DNA from: DASUNP01 sp963728545
GTDB taxonomy: Bacteria > Acidobacteriota > Blastocatellia > UBA7656
Length of the DNA stretch: 64,000 nt
Direction of reading: 5' to 3'
Assembly (NCBI GenBank): GCA_963728545.1
Contig: CAVSKO010000002.1
Span: 434,001 to 498,000 of the forward strand
In this document: positions 35,865 to 44,770 of the stretch, piece by piece
Layout of the letters: each line of letters opens with the position of its first letter
Numbering within the stretch: position 1 is the stretch's first letter
Notes under the pieces: model-generated
The model's database searches: none
Told to the model about the DNA's origin: nothing
The model's input: the letters and a program-made list of their open reading frames with translations, nothing else
Program-made: the position numbers and the translations under genes

Positions 35865-38113
35865 TGTTTTGCCGCTCCTGTAGAACCGTTATAAGTGACG
35901 CAGCTAAGCATTGCCCGAACTGCGGGTCTGCTACACAGGCTGCGAACCAGGCCGCGCCTACGCTTTTACCCAATGAGGAAGGATCACCCCCTACTGCTGC
36001 GCCGACCCTGAACAGATCGTCGGCCTCGGGCAACAGGACGGACGAGACATTGGTAGGGCGAGTGCTGGCCAACCGGTATCGCCTTGTCGAAAAGCTCGGC
36101 CAGGGCGGGATGGGGGTTGTATACAAAGGAGAACACATAAGGATTCATCGCGCTACGGCGATAAAAGTTCTGAACGCCGAGCTGTCGAACAACCCCGAAT
36201 TTATCGCTCGCTTCGAGCGCGAAGCGGATATGGCGAGCCGCATCAAACATCCCAATGCCGTGGACATCTATGATTTCGGCGAGGCAGAAGACGGGATAGT
36301 TTACCTGGCTATGGAGTATCTCGACGGAGTCCCGCTTTCATCGATAATAAAAAATGAAGGTCCGTTGTCGCTGGAGCGCACAATACACATACTGGAGCAG
36401 GCCGCCGACGCGCTACAGGCGGCCCACGTGCTGGGAATCGTCCACCGAGACCTCAAGCCCGACAACATAATGATCTGCAAAAAACCGGGCCATACCGATT
36501 GGGTTGAGGTAGTCGATTTCGGACTCGCTAAAGGTGTTACGGTTGATGCCGCATATGAGACTTTGACTCAAGTCGGTTTTGTTCTCGGCACACCCGACTA
36601 CATGTCGCCTGAGCAAGTGGGCGGCGACGACCTCGACAGCCGCTCCGATCTTTACAGCCTGGCCGTTGTCACATACGAGATGCTGACGTGCGCTTTTCCT
36701 TTTGAAGGCGCAACGCAGCAGAAACGCATGGTCAAGCGACTGCTTGAGCCTCCAAAGCCCGTGCGCCAGCTTAACCCGTCGCTGCCCGCAGCCGTAGAGC
36801 AGATTTTGACTAAGGCGCTTTCGCGTGATGTGGATGATCGGCACTCATCGACTATCGAATTTGTGACGGCATTAAAAGAGGCCCTTGCAATCAATCGCGC
36901 GCAGACGCAGCCGCAACAGCAAGCGAGAAAGCCGGAGCCTGCCATACCGCCTCAGCCTGCAAACCGACCGCATCAGGACGCGGCCCCGATCTTTTGCAGT
37001 CGCTGTGGGAGCCGTATCCAGACGGGGCTGAGATTTTGTAATGATTGCGGCGCTCCGGTTTCCGGCGGATTCCTCACAGTGCCGGTTCCGCCCCCTCCGG
37101 CCAACACGCCTGTTAACCCGCGCATGGCGACGAGTCCGGGGATGATTCAGCCTTCCCCATACCCGACGGTCAACCCCTCGCCCATACCTTTTGCTGCGCC
37201 CGCGCCGCGTATTGCGCCGATGCCGCAAAGAGGCTCGCGGGGCGGGAAGAAAGCGGCCATTGTGATAATGAGCCTGGTCGCTTTAATAGCAATCGGCGTT
37301 GCGGTCTATCTTATTATTCAGAGGCAGTCTGGCGACGACGGGTTGACCACAGCAGAGAGGCTCGCCAGCTCGCTCCGAAGCGCCATCTCGGCGGGGAGGC
37401 TTGTGACCCTGACGGATGACGATGCGCGCACCTACTATTTTCAGCTTAAAGAGGTTCAGCCCTCTCATCCGGCGCTCAGCGAATCCACGGCGACCGTGCT
37501 GCCGCAGCTACAGCGGCTTGGCGACGATATATTCAAGAAGAAAAAAGCCGTCAGCTCTGATGTGTTAGCGCCGGAAGATTGGATAAAAACGTTGCGGGTT
37601 TATGAATGGGCAAAGGCGATTGACCCGAATGACCGCTCGCTTGAAGCCCGTTGGCGCTTTGCGGAAGGCGAGGTCGCAAAACAGCAAGGAAGGAAAGATG
37701 ACGCGGAGCGGAGCTATACGGCTGCGACGCAGTTGGACCCGAACTGGTCATTGCCGCATAACAGCCTGGGACTTCTTCGCATAGACAGCAAGAGATACCA
37801 GGACGCCGTCCCTTATTACCAGCGGGCAATCAATCTCGAACCCGACTGGGAGATACCCTACAACAACATGGGTTCCGCATATTTCTTGTTGCAAGACTAT
37901 GTCACGGCGGAGGGGTACTACAACACGGCTATCGAGAAGAACCCTAATTGGGCGCGGCCACATTACTGGCTCGGCTCGATTTACGAGAAGAAAAATTGGA
38001 GTGCGGAAGCCATAGAGCAATATGAAATTGCTCTGAAGCTCGACCCTAAAGGCGAAATAAACAACGATATAAGAAGACGTATCGAGCGACTCCAGAACGC
38101 ATCCAGCCAATAA
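35864..38113 (+). CDS. Ser/Thr protein kinase with two zinc ribbons, membrane helix and TPR repeats
   Basis: 749 residues. An N-terminal zinc ribbon (MFCRSCRTV...HCPNCGSAT) is followed by a complete Hanks-type kinase. Its motifs are LGQGGMGVVYKG at about 77-88, the ATP-binding Lys in ATAIKVL, IVHRDLKPDNIM with catalytic Asp, VVDFGLAKG in place of a canonical DFG start, GTPDYMSPEQV and DLYSLAVVTYEML. A second zinc ribbon lies near 376-396 (FCSRCGS...FCNDCGAPV). A Pro-rich linker, a membrane helix near 464-486 and TPR-like repeats (about 590-740) follow. It should phosphorylate cytoplasmic targets while sensing outside through the TPRs. The C-terminal half duplicates the preceding gene. Confidence 0.92.
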   Translation: MFCRSCRTVISDAAKHCPNCGSATQAANQAAPTLLPNEEGSPPTAAPTLNRSSASGNRTDETLVGRVLANRYRLVEKLGQGGMGVVYKGEHIRIHRATAIKVLNAELSNNPEFIARFEREADMASRIKHPNAVDIYDFGEAEDGIVYLAMEYLDGVPLSSIIKNEGPLSLERTIHILEQAADALQAAHVLGIVHRDLKPDNIMICKKPGHTDWVEVVDFGLAKGVTVDAAYETLTQVGFVLGTPDYMSPEQVGGDDLDSRSDLYSLAVVTYEMLTCAFPFEGATQQKRMVKRLLEPPKPVRQLNPSLPAAVEQILTKALSRDVDDRHSSTIEFVTALKEALAINRAQTQPQQQARKPEPAIPPQPANRPHQDAAPIFCSRCGSRIQTGLRFCNDCGAPVSGGFLTVPVPPPPANTPVNPRMATSPGMIQPSPYPTVNPSPIPFAAPAPRIAPMPQRGSRGGKKAAIVIMSLVALIAIGVAVYLIIQRQSGDDGLTTAERLASSLRSAISAGRLVTLTDDDARTYYFQLKEVQPSHPALSESTATVLPQLQRLGDDIFKKKKAVSSDVLAPEDWIKTLRVYEWAKAIDPNDRSLEARWRFAEGEVAKQQGRKDDAERSYTAATQLDPNWSLPHNSLGLLRIDSKRYQDAVPYYQRAINLEPDWEIPYNNMGSAYFLLQDYVTAEGYYNTAIEKNPNWARPHYWLGSIYEKKNWSAEAIEQYEIALKLDPKGEINNDIRRRIERLQNASSQ

Positions 38114-38119
38114 AGAGAG

Positions 38120-40075
38120 TTGAATAGCTTCGACAAATCAAAGACTATAAGCTTCAACCGCAAGCCGCCGAAAAACTGGCCATATAAGCGATTTGCGGCA
38201 GTGGTCGTAGTCTCGGTGGCGATAGGCCTGATAATCGGCGGCGGCCTTTACTGGTGGTTCAATAAAGAATTAACAGAGCATTTCGACGTTCTCATACTTC
38301 ACGGCACGGTCATCGACGGGACCGGCGCGCCGCGACGAAGCGAAGCAATCGGAATTCGTGATGGCAAGATAGTCGCCGTCGAGCATCCTTCATTTGCGGA
38401 AGCCGACAAGGTAATCGATGCCGAAGGGTTGATCGTCGCTCCCGGGTTGATAGACGTTCACACGCACATCGAGTGGAATTTGCGGGGCGCACAAAAAGAG
38501 ACGGCTTTAACTGCTCCGAATTTCTTATCGCAGGGCGTCACGACGATCATCACGGGGAATTGCGGCACTTCATCAAACTCGCTTTCGCAATTTTTTAACC
38601 AGTTGCAATCAAACGGAACGGCAATCAACATCGGCTCGCTTGTCGGCCACAATACTGTCCGCCGCCAGGTATTGGGCGACGATTCAAGAGAACCATCCGA
38701 AGTTGAGTTGAATAAAATGTGTGACCTGGTAAAGCGAGCTATGACGGACGGCGCGCTCGGCTTTTCGACAGGGCTTGAATACGCGCCGGGCATATTTTCA
38801 AGCCGCCGAGAGGTTGAAGCGCTCGCTGCGGTCGCGGCTCAATACCACGGGCTGTACGCGACCCATATGCGGGACGAAGGGAATGACGTTCTCAAATCAC
38901 TTGACGAAGCTTTGCAGGTTGGAAGACGCGCGAAAATACCCGTAGAGATTTCGCACCTCAAATCGCGAGGCCGAACCAACTGGGGAAGGTCGCACCTGAT
39001 AATAAAAATGCTTGAGCGCGCTCAATCGGAAGGGGTTCAAGTGAGATGCGATGCATACCCTTATACGGCATCGAGCACGTCGCTTGAAATCTTGATTCCG
39101 AAGCGAGCGCGCGAAGGCGGGTCGAGCAAATTGCGTGAAAGATTGCGCGACCCGGTCGAAAAAAAACGCATAGTCGAAGAGATCCTTTCACAGATGAGGA
39201 GCGAAGGCTGGCAAGATTTTGCATTCGCGCGCGTGGCCTATTGCCAATCTGCTCCTGAATACAACGGTCTGACTATTCCTGAGATCGCAGGTCTGCTCAG
39301 CAAATCTGCCGGTAACAATGCGTCAGGCCGCGCGACGGAGAACAGCGCCGCCGGCCAGTATCAAGTCAAACTTGTGAACAGCCAAAAAGCGAAGCCTTCG
39401 CAAAAGCAAAAAGAACGATCGGCGACAGATAAGACTGCAAAGAAAACACCGGCAAAGGCCAACGCTTTGAAACAGAATGAAAAAGATAAGCCCGCGAATC
39501 AGAAAAGCGAGCCCGGCAAAGATATTGCGAAAAAGAGAGCGCAGGTGAGCCCGGAAACGTTTACCCCGCAGAACGGGCCGCCGGGCCTTGAGAGTCAGGC
39601 GGAGGCAATCTGCTACATCGCTTCGAAAGGCGGGGCGCAGATGATCTACGAAAACATGAGCGAGGATGATGTAGAGAACATTCTGCGATTGCCGTATTGC
39701 ATGCTCGGCTCCGATAGCGGCATTCGCCTCGGCACGGAAGGCAAGCCGCACCCGCGCGGTTACGGGTCGGCTCCGCGCCTTTTATCTCTTTACGCTCGCG
39801 ACCGAAATCTCTTCTCGCTGGAAGAGGCGATCAGAAAGATGACATCCTTGCCCGCAGAGACTTTCCGTTTAGCCAATCGGGGCAAGCTCGCGGCTGGCTA
39901 CTGGGCCGATGTTGTGGTGTTTGACTCCGCCATCGTAAAAGACAAGGCGACTTATGAAAGTCCGCTACAGGCCCCTGATGGGATTGTATATGTTCTTGTA
40001 AACGGACAAGTATCGCTTGATCACGGGCAGGCGATTGCCGTCAGTTCCGGTCAGGTTATAAAGCGAGAATTTTAA
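38120..40075 (+). CDS. Membrane-anchored amidohydrolase (N-acyl-D-amino-acid deacylase-like)
   Basis: 651 residues. One membrane helix at about 24-46 (FAAVVVVSVAIGLIIGGGLYWWF) places the enzyme outside the cytoplasmic membrane. The amidohydrolase domain starts VLILHGTVIDGTGAPRRSEAIGIRDGKIV and carries APGLIDVHTHIEW (metal-binding His pair), VTTIITGNCGTS, YATHMRDEG and VEISHLKSRG. It ends with MLGSDSGIRLG and FRLANRGKLAAGYWADVVVFD. This order fits D-aminoacylase/N-acyl-D-Glu deacylase relatives. Between about 410 and 475 it has a Lys/Gln/Ser/Ala-rich insert not expected in the family. The start is a TTG at 38120 with GAGAG immediately before it; no better start precedes the helix. It follows the kinase by 6 bases. 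Confidence 0.8.
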   Translation: MNSFDKSKTISFNRKPPKNWPYKRFAAVVVVSVAIGLIIGGGLYWWFNKELTEHFDVLILHGTVIDGTGAPRRSEAIGIRDGKIVAVEHPSFAEADKVIDAEGLIVAPGLIDVHTHIEWNLRGAQKETALTAPNFLSQGVTTIITGNCGTSSNSLSQFFNQLQSNGTAINIGSLVGHNTVRRQVLGDDSREPSEVELNKMCDLVKRAMTDGALGFSTGLEYAPGIFSSRREVEALAAVAAQYHGLYATHMRDEGNDVLKSLDEALQVGRRAKIPVEISHLKSRGRTNWGRSHLIIKMLERAQSEGVQVRCDAYPYTASSTSLEILIPKRAREGGSSKLRERLRDPVEKKRIVEEILSQMRSEGWQDFAFARVAYCQSAPEYNGLTIPEIAGLLSKSAGNNASGRATENSAAGQYQVKLVNSQKAKPSQKQKERSATDKTAKKTPAKANALKQNEKDKPANQKSEPGKDIAKKRAQVSPETFTPQNGPPGLESQAEAICYIASKGGAQMIYENMSEDDVENILRLPYCMLGSDSGIRLGTEGKPHPRGYGSAPRLLSLYARDRNLFSLEEAIRKMTSLPAETFRLANRGKLAAGYWADVVVFDSAIVKDKATYESPLQAPDGIVYVLVNGQVSLDHGQAIAVSSGQVIKREF

Positions 40076-40090
40076 ATAGGAGTTGCGATT

Positions 40091-41371
40091 ATGATTTGCC
40101 CCTCTTGCGGAACCGACAACGTGCCGGAAAGAAAATACTGCGGACTGTGCGGCCACTCCCTCAAGCCGACCGCATCAACTACGCAGCCGCCTGTTCCGCC
40201 TTACCCTCGGCCACCCGCCCCGGCCTACCCGCAGCCCTCTGCTCAATCTCATCCACAGGTTAATGCGGCTTATCAACCGAGTATCGCTCCTTTGCCCGAC
40301 ACACAGCCTAAGCCCGTATCGGGTGGCTTTGCCGCCCAGCCCGCGCCTGTGTCTCAAGCAGTGGCAAGCGAAGAAGCGGCCCCGCCGCCTGAGCATAGCT
40401 TTTTTGCGGACGCGTTTCGGTATGCACTCTCCTGGCGTCCGTTGTCGCTTTTGACCATCGGGTTTTTCTCTTCAATGATGATCTATTTCTTCTCAACGGT
40501 CATAAGCGCCGTGATACTCGGCGCGATGCGGCGCGGCTCCAGCAGCCCGGATACAATCAATGTGATAGACGTGATACTGACGATTCTGACGCTGCTGGTT
40601 ATGTATGTAGTGGAGATTGTATTTTTATCCGCGACGACAAAGATATGCTACGAGCGGCTGGTAAACGGGCGAGCGGTTGCGCGCGCAGATGCTATGAAAT
40701 TCGCTGTCAGCAACGGAGGGGCGGTCATAATAGCGCCCTTCCTTTTTGTGCTGTTGTTCGTAGGAGTCTTCTTTGTAGAGTGGCTGATCTTTTTGTTGAG
40801 CAAGATCGAAACCGTAGGCCCTATCATCTCAGGCATATTCTTTGCGCCCTTCGTCGCCGTAAACGCAGTCTTGTTTTTTGTAATAAATTATGCGATCTGG
40901 ATGACGCTGATAAGCGTGTCGAGTGGGGCCAAAGGCATTAGCGAGACTATGGGCAAGACCGTAAATCTCGTGAAGCGAACGTTTCGCACTCGCGTCCCTG
41001 AAATACTTTCGCTGACCCTGGTGCAGATATTGATATCGATCTTTGCAATCGTGATCGTAGCAATCGGCTTTATGATTACATTGATGGTCGCGAATTGGGG
41101 CGAAGCCGACATAGCGATCAACGCTGTCTTAGACGGGCGCATCGCGCGGCTTCTCGACCGTCTGATTATGGGAAGCTCGTTGCCGTCGGATATAAGAATG
41201 GGCCCTGAGCCTCCCGTATTCGGGCCGCTTGTAGGGCTGCTGACGCTTGCGGGCGGACTCGCGTTGATCTTAGGGATATTGTTGGCATTCCCCCGCGTCT
41301 TCTTTGTAAACGGCTGTATACGAATTTATCAGCGATTGGTAAAAGAGCCGCAGGCTTCCGGTCAGGGGTGA
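40091..41371 (+). CDS. Zinc-ribbon multi-span membrane protein
   Basis: 426 residues. Zinc ribbon at 3-23 (CPSCGTDNVPERKYCGLCGHSL), Pro/Gln-rich linker to about 110, then six or so membrane helices between about 115 and 415. Examples are LTIGFFSSMMIYFFSTVISAV, VIIAPFLFVLLFVGVFFVEWLI, ILISIFAIVIVAIGFMITLMV and LTLAGGLALILGILLAFP. The helical region resembles uncharacterised DUF-type membrane proteins, but I cannot name the family. The ribbon is nearly identical in pattern (KxCGLCG) to that of the next gene, so they may share a partner. It starts 15 bases after the amidohydrolase stop. Confidence 0.78.
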   Translation: MICPSCGTDNVPERKYCGLCGHSLKPTASTTQPPVPPYPRPPAPAYPQPSAQSHPQVNAAYQPSIAPLPDTQPKPVSGGFAAQPAPVSQAVASEEAAPPPEHSFFADAFRYALSWRPLSLLTIGFFSSMMIYFFSTVISAVILGAMRRGSSSPDTINVIDVILTILTLLVMYVVEIVFLSATTKICYERLVNGRAVARADAMKFAVSNGGAVIIAPFLFVLLFVGVFFVEWLIFLLSKIETVGPIISGIFFAPFVAVNAVLFFVINYAIWMTLISVSSGAKGISETMGKTVNLVKRTFRTRVPEILSLTLVQILISIFAIVIVAIGFMITLMVANWGEADIAINAVLDGRIARLLDRLIMGSSLPSDIRMGPEPPVFGPLVGLLTLAGGLALILGILLAFPRVFFVNGCIRIYQRLVKEPQASGQG

Positions 41372-41394
41372 TGGATCAAGGGAATGAAAGAAGA

Positions 41395-41515
41395 TTCACC
41401 GCAGAGACACAGAGGTCGCATATGGCCGATGATGTGCTTCGCACGCGGCGGATGCGCAGAGCAGAATATGGTTTTCTCTGCGCCCCCTCTGTGTTCTCTG
41501 TGTCTCTGCGGTGAG
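41395..41515. repeat. Palindromic element, copy 4 (121 bases, inverted orientation)
   Basis: TTCACCGCAGAGACACAGAG at 41395-41414 and its complement ending at 41514. The inner segment TATGGCCGATGATGTGCTTC is the reverse complement of that in copies 1 and 2, so this copy is inserted in the opposite orientation. Confidence 0.88.
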
Positions 41516-41579
41516 ATGTCTCTCAAAACCCGTACATTACAATTGAGAACCGCTATTAAAGTAAAGGAGTCTGATTGAA

Positions 41580-42089
41580 ATGAAATGCCCAACGTGTGGG
41601 AGCGAGAACCTGCCTAACAAAAAATTCTGTGGATTGTGCGGGCAATCGCTTACAGCACAGCCCGCAGCCGTAGGTTTTTCAGGAGCCGCACCTGCTCCAC
41701 AGCAGCCGCCTTATGTTGAGCCCGCGCCTATCCAGCCACCGCATCCTCAGTATGCCGCCCCGCCTCCGGGTGTCAGTTTCGGCGACCGGCCAATGGTAAC
41801 CGTCGAAAAGAAGTACAAAGCCCTGAGAGGTATCGCAACCTGTTTTAAAATTCTCGCTTTCGTCCTGGCGATCTTATCCGTGCTCGGCGCTGTCGGTATG
41901 CTGATAGTGGCAGCCAACACGCGGCGCGAAGAGGAATTGATTATCGCAATTCTCTCGGCCGTCGGATCGCTTATCCTGAGCGGCCTGACGTTTCTCTTCT
42001 ATTACGGCATGGCCCAGCTCATAAATTTGCTCATAGACCTGGAAGAGAACACGCGCGTTACAAATATGCTTCTTACGAACCGCAGGTGA
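41580..42089 (+). CDS. Small zinc-ribbon membrane protein
   Basis: 169 residues. Zinc ribbon at 3-23 (CPTCGSENLPNKKFCGLCGQSL), Pro/Gln-rich linker, then two membrane helices (ILAFVLAILSVLGAVGMLIVA and ILSAVGSLILSGLTFLFYYGM) and a short helix ending with NMLLTNRR. It is the last gene of the block and converges on typA with only 4 bases between stop codons. AAAGGAG before the ATG is well placed. Function unknown. Confidence 0.8.
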   Translation: MKCPTCGSENLPNKKFCGLCGQSLTAQPAAVGFSGAAPAPQQPPYVEPAPIQPPHPQYAAPPPGVSFGDRPMVTVEKKYKALRGIATCFKILAFVLAILSVLGAVGMLIVAANTRREEELIIAILSAVGSLILSGLTFLFYYGMAQLINLLIDLEENTRVTNMLLTNRR

Positions 42090-42093
42090 TGCG

Positions 42094-43911
42094 CTATTCG
42101 GTTGCGCGACCCTTCGGACGTTGATTGGATGCGAGAATCTTTTTTCTCATGCGAATCGAATCGGGCGTCACTTCGACAAGCTCGTCCTCGCGTATGAATT
42201 CAAGCGCCTGTTCAAGCGAAAGCTCGCGAAAGGGAACCAGCCGCATCGCTTCGTCTGCGGTTGATGCGCGCATGTTGGTGAGCTTCTTCTCTTTGACCAC
42301 ATTCACATCCAGGTCAACGTCGCGCGCATTCTCGCCGATCATCATGCCTTCGTAAACCGGCGTATTCGGCCTGACAAATAACTCGCCGCGCTCTTGAAGA
42401 TTATAAAGCGCGTACGTCGTAGCCTGGCCCGCGCGGTCGGCGACCAGCGCGCCCGTTATTCTCTGAGAGATTGAACCCTGCCATTCGTCCCAGCGAAGAA
42501 AGATTGTATTGATCAGTCCCGTCCCTTTTGTGTCGGTCAGAAACTCGCTTCGGAAACCTATCAGCCCGCGCGAAGGGACTTCGAACTCCATTCTCACGCG
42601 GCCCGTGCCGTGGTTTACCATCTTCGTCATTCTTCCGCGACGGCGACCGAGCGCTTCCGTGACGACTCCGATAAAAGTTTCGGGGCAATCGATGACGGTA
42701 AGCTCTATCGGCTCAAGCCTGCGGCCCTCCTCATTGCGCGTAATGACTTCCGGCTTCGACACCTGTATCTCGTATCCCTCGCGCCGCATCATCTCGATTA
42801 TGATCGCAAGCTGTAGCTCGCCCCGGCCAGACACCTTGAAGCTGTCCATTGCGTCCGTAGACTCCACACGGATCGCTACGTTTGCGAGAGCCTCTTTGTC
42901 GAGCCGCTCTCTTATCTTGCGCGAGGTGACATACCTTCCTTCGCGACCCGCAAACGGCGAAGTGTTGACCGAAAAGATCATGGAGATCGTCGGCTCGTCT
43001 ACTACGATTCGAGGCAGCGGGCGAGGGTCATCCGCCGCAGAGACAGTCTCGCCGATGTAGATGTCTTCGATGCCTGCGAGAGCGACTATCTCGCCGGCTT
43101 CGGCGTGTTCGATGGCCTGCTGCTTCATCCCCTCGAATGCGTAAAGCTTCGTCACCTTGGTCTTTTCTATGCGCCCGTCCAGCTTACAGATCGATATTTG
43201 ATTGCCGACCTGGACCGCGCCCGAAAACATCCTGCCAATCGCGAGCCGCCCGACATAATCGTTGTAATCGAGGTTTGCCACAAGCATCTGCAAGACCCCG
43301 CCGGTGTCTGCTGCCGGAGGCGGAATCGTGCGGAGTATCTCTTCAAACAGAGGGCGCAAATCCTGGCTGTCGTCCGCAAGCTCGCGGCGAGCGACGCCGT
43401 CACGTGCGATGGTATAGATGACAGGAAAATCCGCCTGCTCTTCGGTAGCGTCAAGGTCTATGAAAAGGTCGAAGACTTCGCTAACAACCTCTTCGGCGCG
43501 CGCGTCCTGCCGGTCGATCTTGTTTATAACGACGATGGCCGGTAGCTGTTGCGCGAGTGCCTTGGACAACACGTAACGGGTTTGCGGCAACGGGCCTTCG
43601 CTCGCGTCTACCAGGAGCATAACCCCGTCCACCATCTTTAAGACGCGCTCGACTTCGCCCCCGAAATCGGAGTGGCCCGGCGTGTCAACTATGTTTATCT
43701 TCACGCTTCCGTAATGGACCGAGGCGTTTTTAGCCATGATCGTAATGCCTCGCTCGCGCTCCAGGTCCATGCTGTCCATCATTCTCTCGACCGTTGCTTC
43801 GTTGGCGCGAAATAAGCCCGACTGTTTCAACATCGCGTTGACCAGCGTGGTCTTCCCGTGATCGACGTGAGCGATGATGGCAATATTACGAATATCTTCC
43901 CTTGTAATCAC
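42094..43911 (-). CDS. typA: Ribosome-associated GTPase TypA/BipA
   Basis: 605 residues, the usual length. A translational GTPase related to EF-G that binds ribosomes and helps 50S assembly and stress responses. The G motifs are IAHVDHGKTTL, RGITI in the switch, DTPGHSDFGGEV, and VINKIDRQDAR. The C-terminal part holds EF-G-like domains and the TypA-specific RIMRGLIGFRSE-like segment (SRGLIGFRSEFLTDTKGTG). I chose GTG at 43911 because GGGAGGA lies 5-11 bases upstream and it gives the standard N-terminus ITREDIRNIAI. It is convergent with the zinc-ribbon block. Confidence 0.96.
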   Translation of the reverse strand: MITREDIRNIAIIAHVDHGKTTLVNAMLKQSGLFRANEATVERMMDSMDLERERGITIMAKNASVHYGSVKINIVDTPGHSDFGGEVERVLKMVDGVMLLVDASEGPLPQTRYVLSKALAQQLPAIVVINKIDRQDARAEEVVSEVFDLFIDLDATEEQADFPVIYTIARDGVARRELADDSQDLRPLFEEILRTIPPPAADTGGVLQMLVANLDYNDYVGRLAIGRMFSGAVQVGNQISICKLDGRIEKTKVTKLYAFEGMKQQAIEHAEAGEIVALAGIEDIYIGETVSAADDPRPLPRIVVDEPTISMIFSVNTSPFAGREGRYVTSRKIRERLDKEALANVAIRVESTDAMDSFKVSGRGELQLAIIIEMMRREGYEIQVSKPEVITRNEEGRRLEPIELTVIDCPETFIGVVTEALGRRRGRMTKMVNHGTGRVRMEFEVPSRGLIGFRSEFLTDTKGTGLINTIFLRWDEWQGSISQRITGALVADRAGQATTYALYNLQERGELFVRPNTPVYEGMMIGENARDVDLDVNVVKEKKLTNMRASTADEAMRLVPFRELSLEQALEFIREDELVEVTPDSIRMRKKILASNQRPKGRATE

Positions 43912-44087
43912 ATGTCCTCCCAGCTCTCTCCAGATCAAACAAATAATCATAACAGACCGGCAATTAACTGTCAGGTTCCGCCGCCCGCCGGTCATTATGG
44001 AATTGCAGACTATTTAAGTTTTTCACGAAGAGTGCTGGTATAATAACCCTGCTCGCCGCAAAATGGTCCAGGCTCGTCGAACGGCGC

Positions 44088-44681
44088 ATGGAAAGAGTAT
44101 TGATACAACGCGAAGGTTCTCTGTATTACACGCGGGCTTACCGGAGGCTTGTAGCCCTTGCCTCGCTCGTCTACCTCGTCGCAGGAACGGTTGTGGCTAT
44201 TATTGGAGCGAACAAGCTCGACAGGCTCCTTGCAGGGGCTGTCCTGCTTGGCCTCGTGGTCGCGCAGATACTGACGGTCTGGATGGTCTACGCAATCGTG
44301 TTATGGGTCTTCAAGCGCGAAGCGCTCCAATCGGTCGAGATCACAAGCGAAGGGATCCGTGAGACTCGGAATGGCCGCGAGCACGCATTCCTGCCCTGGT
44401 CGGGCGTCAAACAGATAGAGATCGATGCGACGATAGTCGCCGGGGCGAGCCTGCGCGTCAAAGGGAATTTCACCGAGATAAGCATATCAAACGTCGATCT
44501 GGTAATAACCCGCCAACAAAAAATAGGCGAAATGCATCGCGCTCTGGGCGAAACCGGAAGGCTGCAAAAACTGCTCGAAAAGTTGAAAACAACCGCGCCT
44601 CACGCGACGATTGAGATGAACCGGCTGGCCCGCCGCCGCTTGAAGAAATTGCCGTGGGCCGAAGAAAAAGCCTCGACCTGA
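44088..44681 (+). CDS. Two-helix membrane protein with PH-like domain
   Basis: 197 residues. Two membrane helices (LVALASLVYLVAGTVVAIIGA and LLGLVVAQILTVWMVYAIVLWVF, about 20-80) are followed by a beta-rich segment of roughly 90 residues (LQSVEITSEGIRETRNGREH...LPWSGVKQIEIDA) that has the bacterial PH-domain pattern 'I-x-x-[ED]-G-I...W-x-x-I'. The C-terminal part is basic and helical. No enzyme motif. Function unknown; such proteins are often envelope-stress or membrane-organising factors. Confidence 0.65.
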   Translation: MERVLIQREGSLYYTRAYRRLVALASLVYLVAGTVVAIIGANKLDRLLAGAVLLGLVVAQILTVWMVYAIVLWVFKREALQSVEITSEGIRETRNGREHAFLPWSGVKQIEIDATIVAGASLRVKGNFTEISISNVDLVITRQQKIGEMHRALGETGRLQKLLEKLKTTAPHATIEMNRLARRRLKKLPWAEEKAST

Positions 44682-44770
44682 TCCGACCCGTCAAGCTCGT
44701 CAAGCTCCGACACAGGATGCTATACTTTGCTTCAACTCTCCGATGAGAAAATATAACCTGAGCAAGCTAT

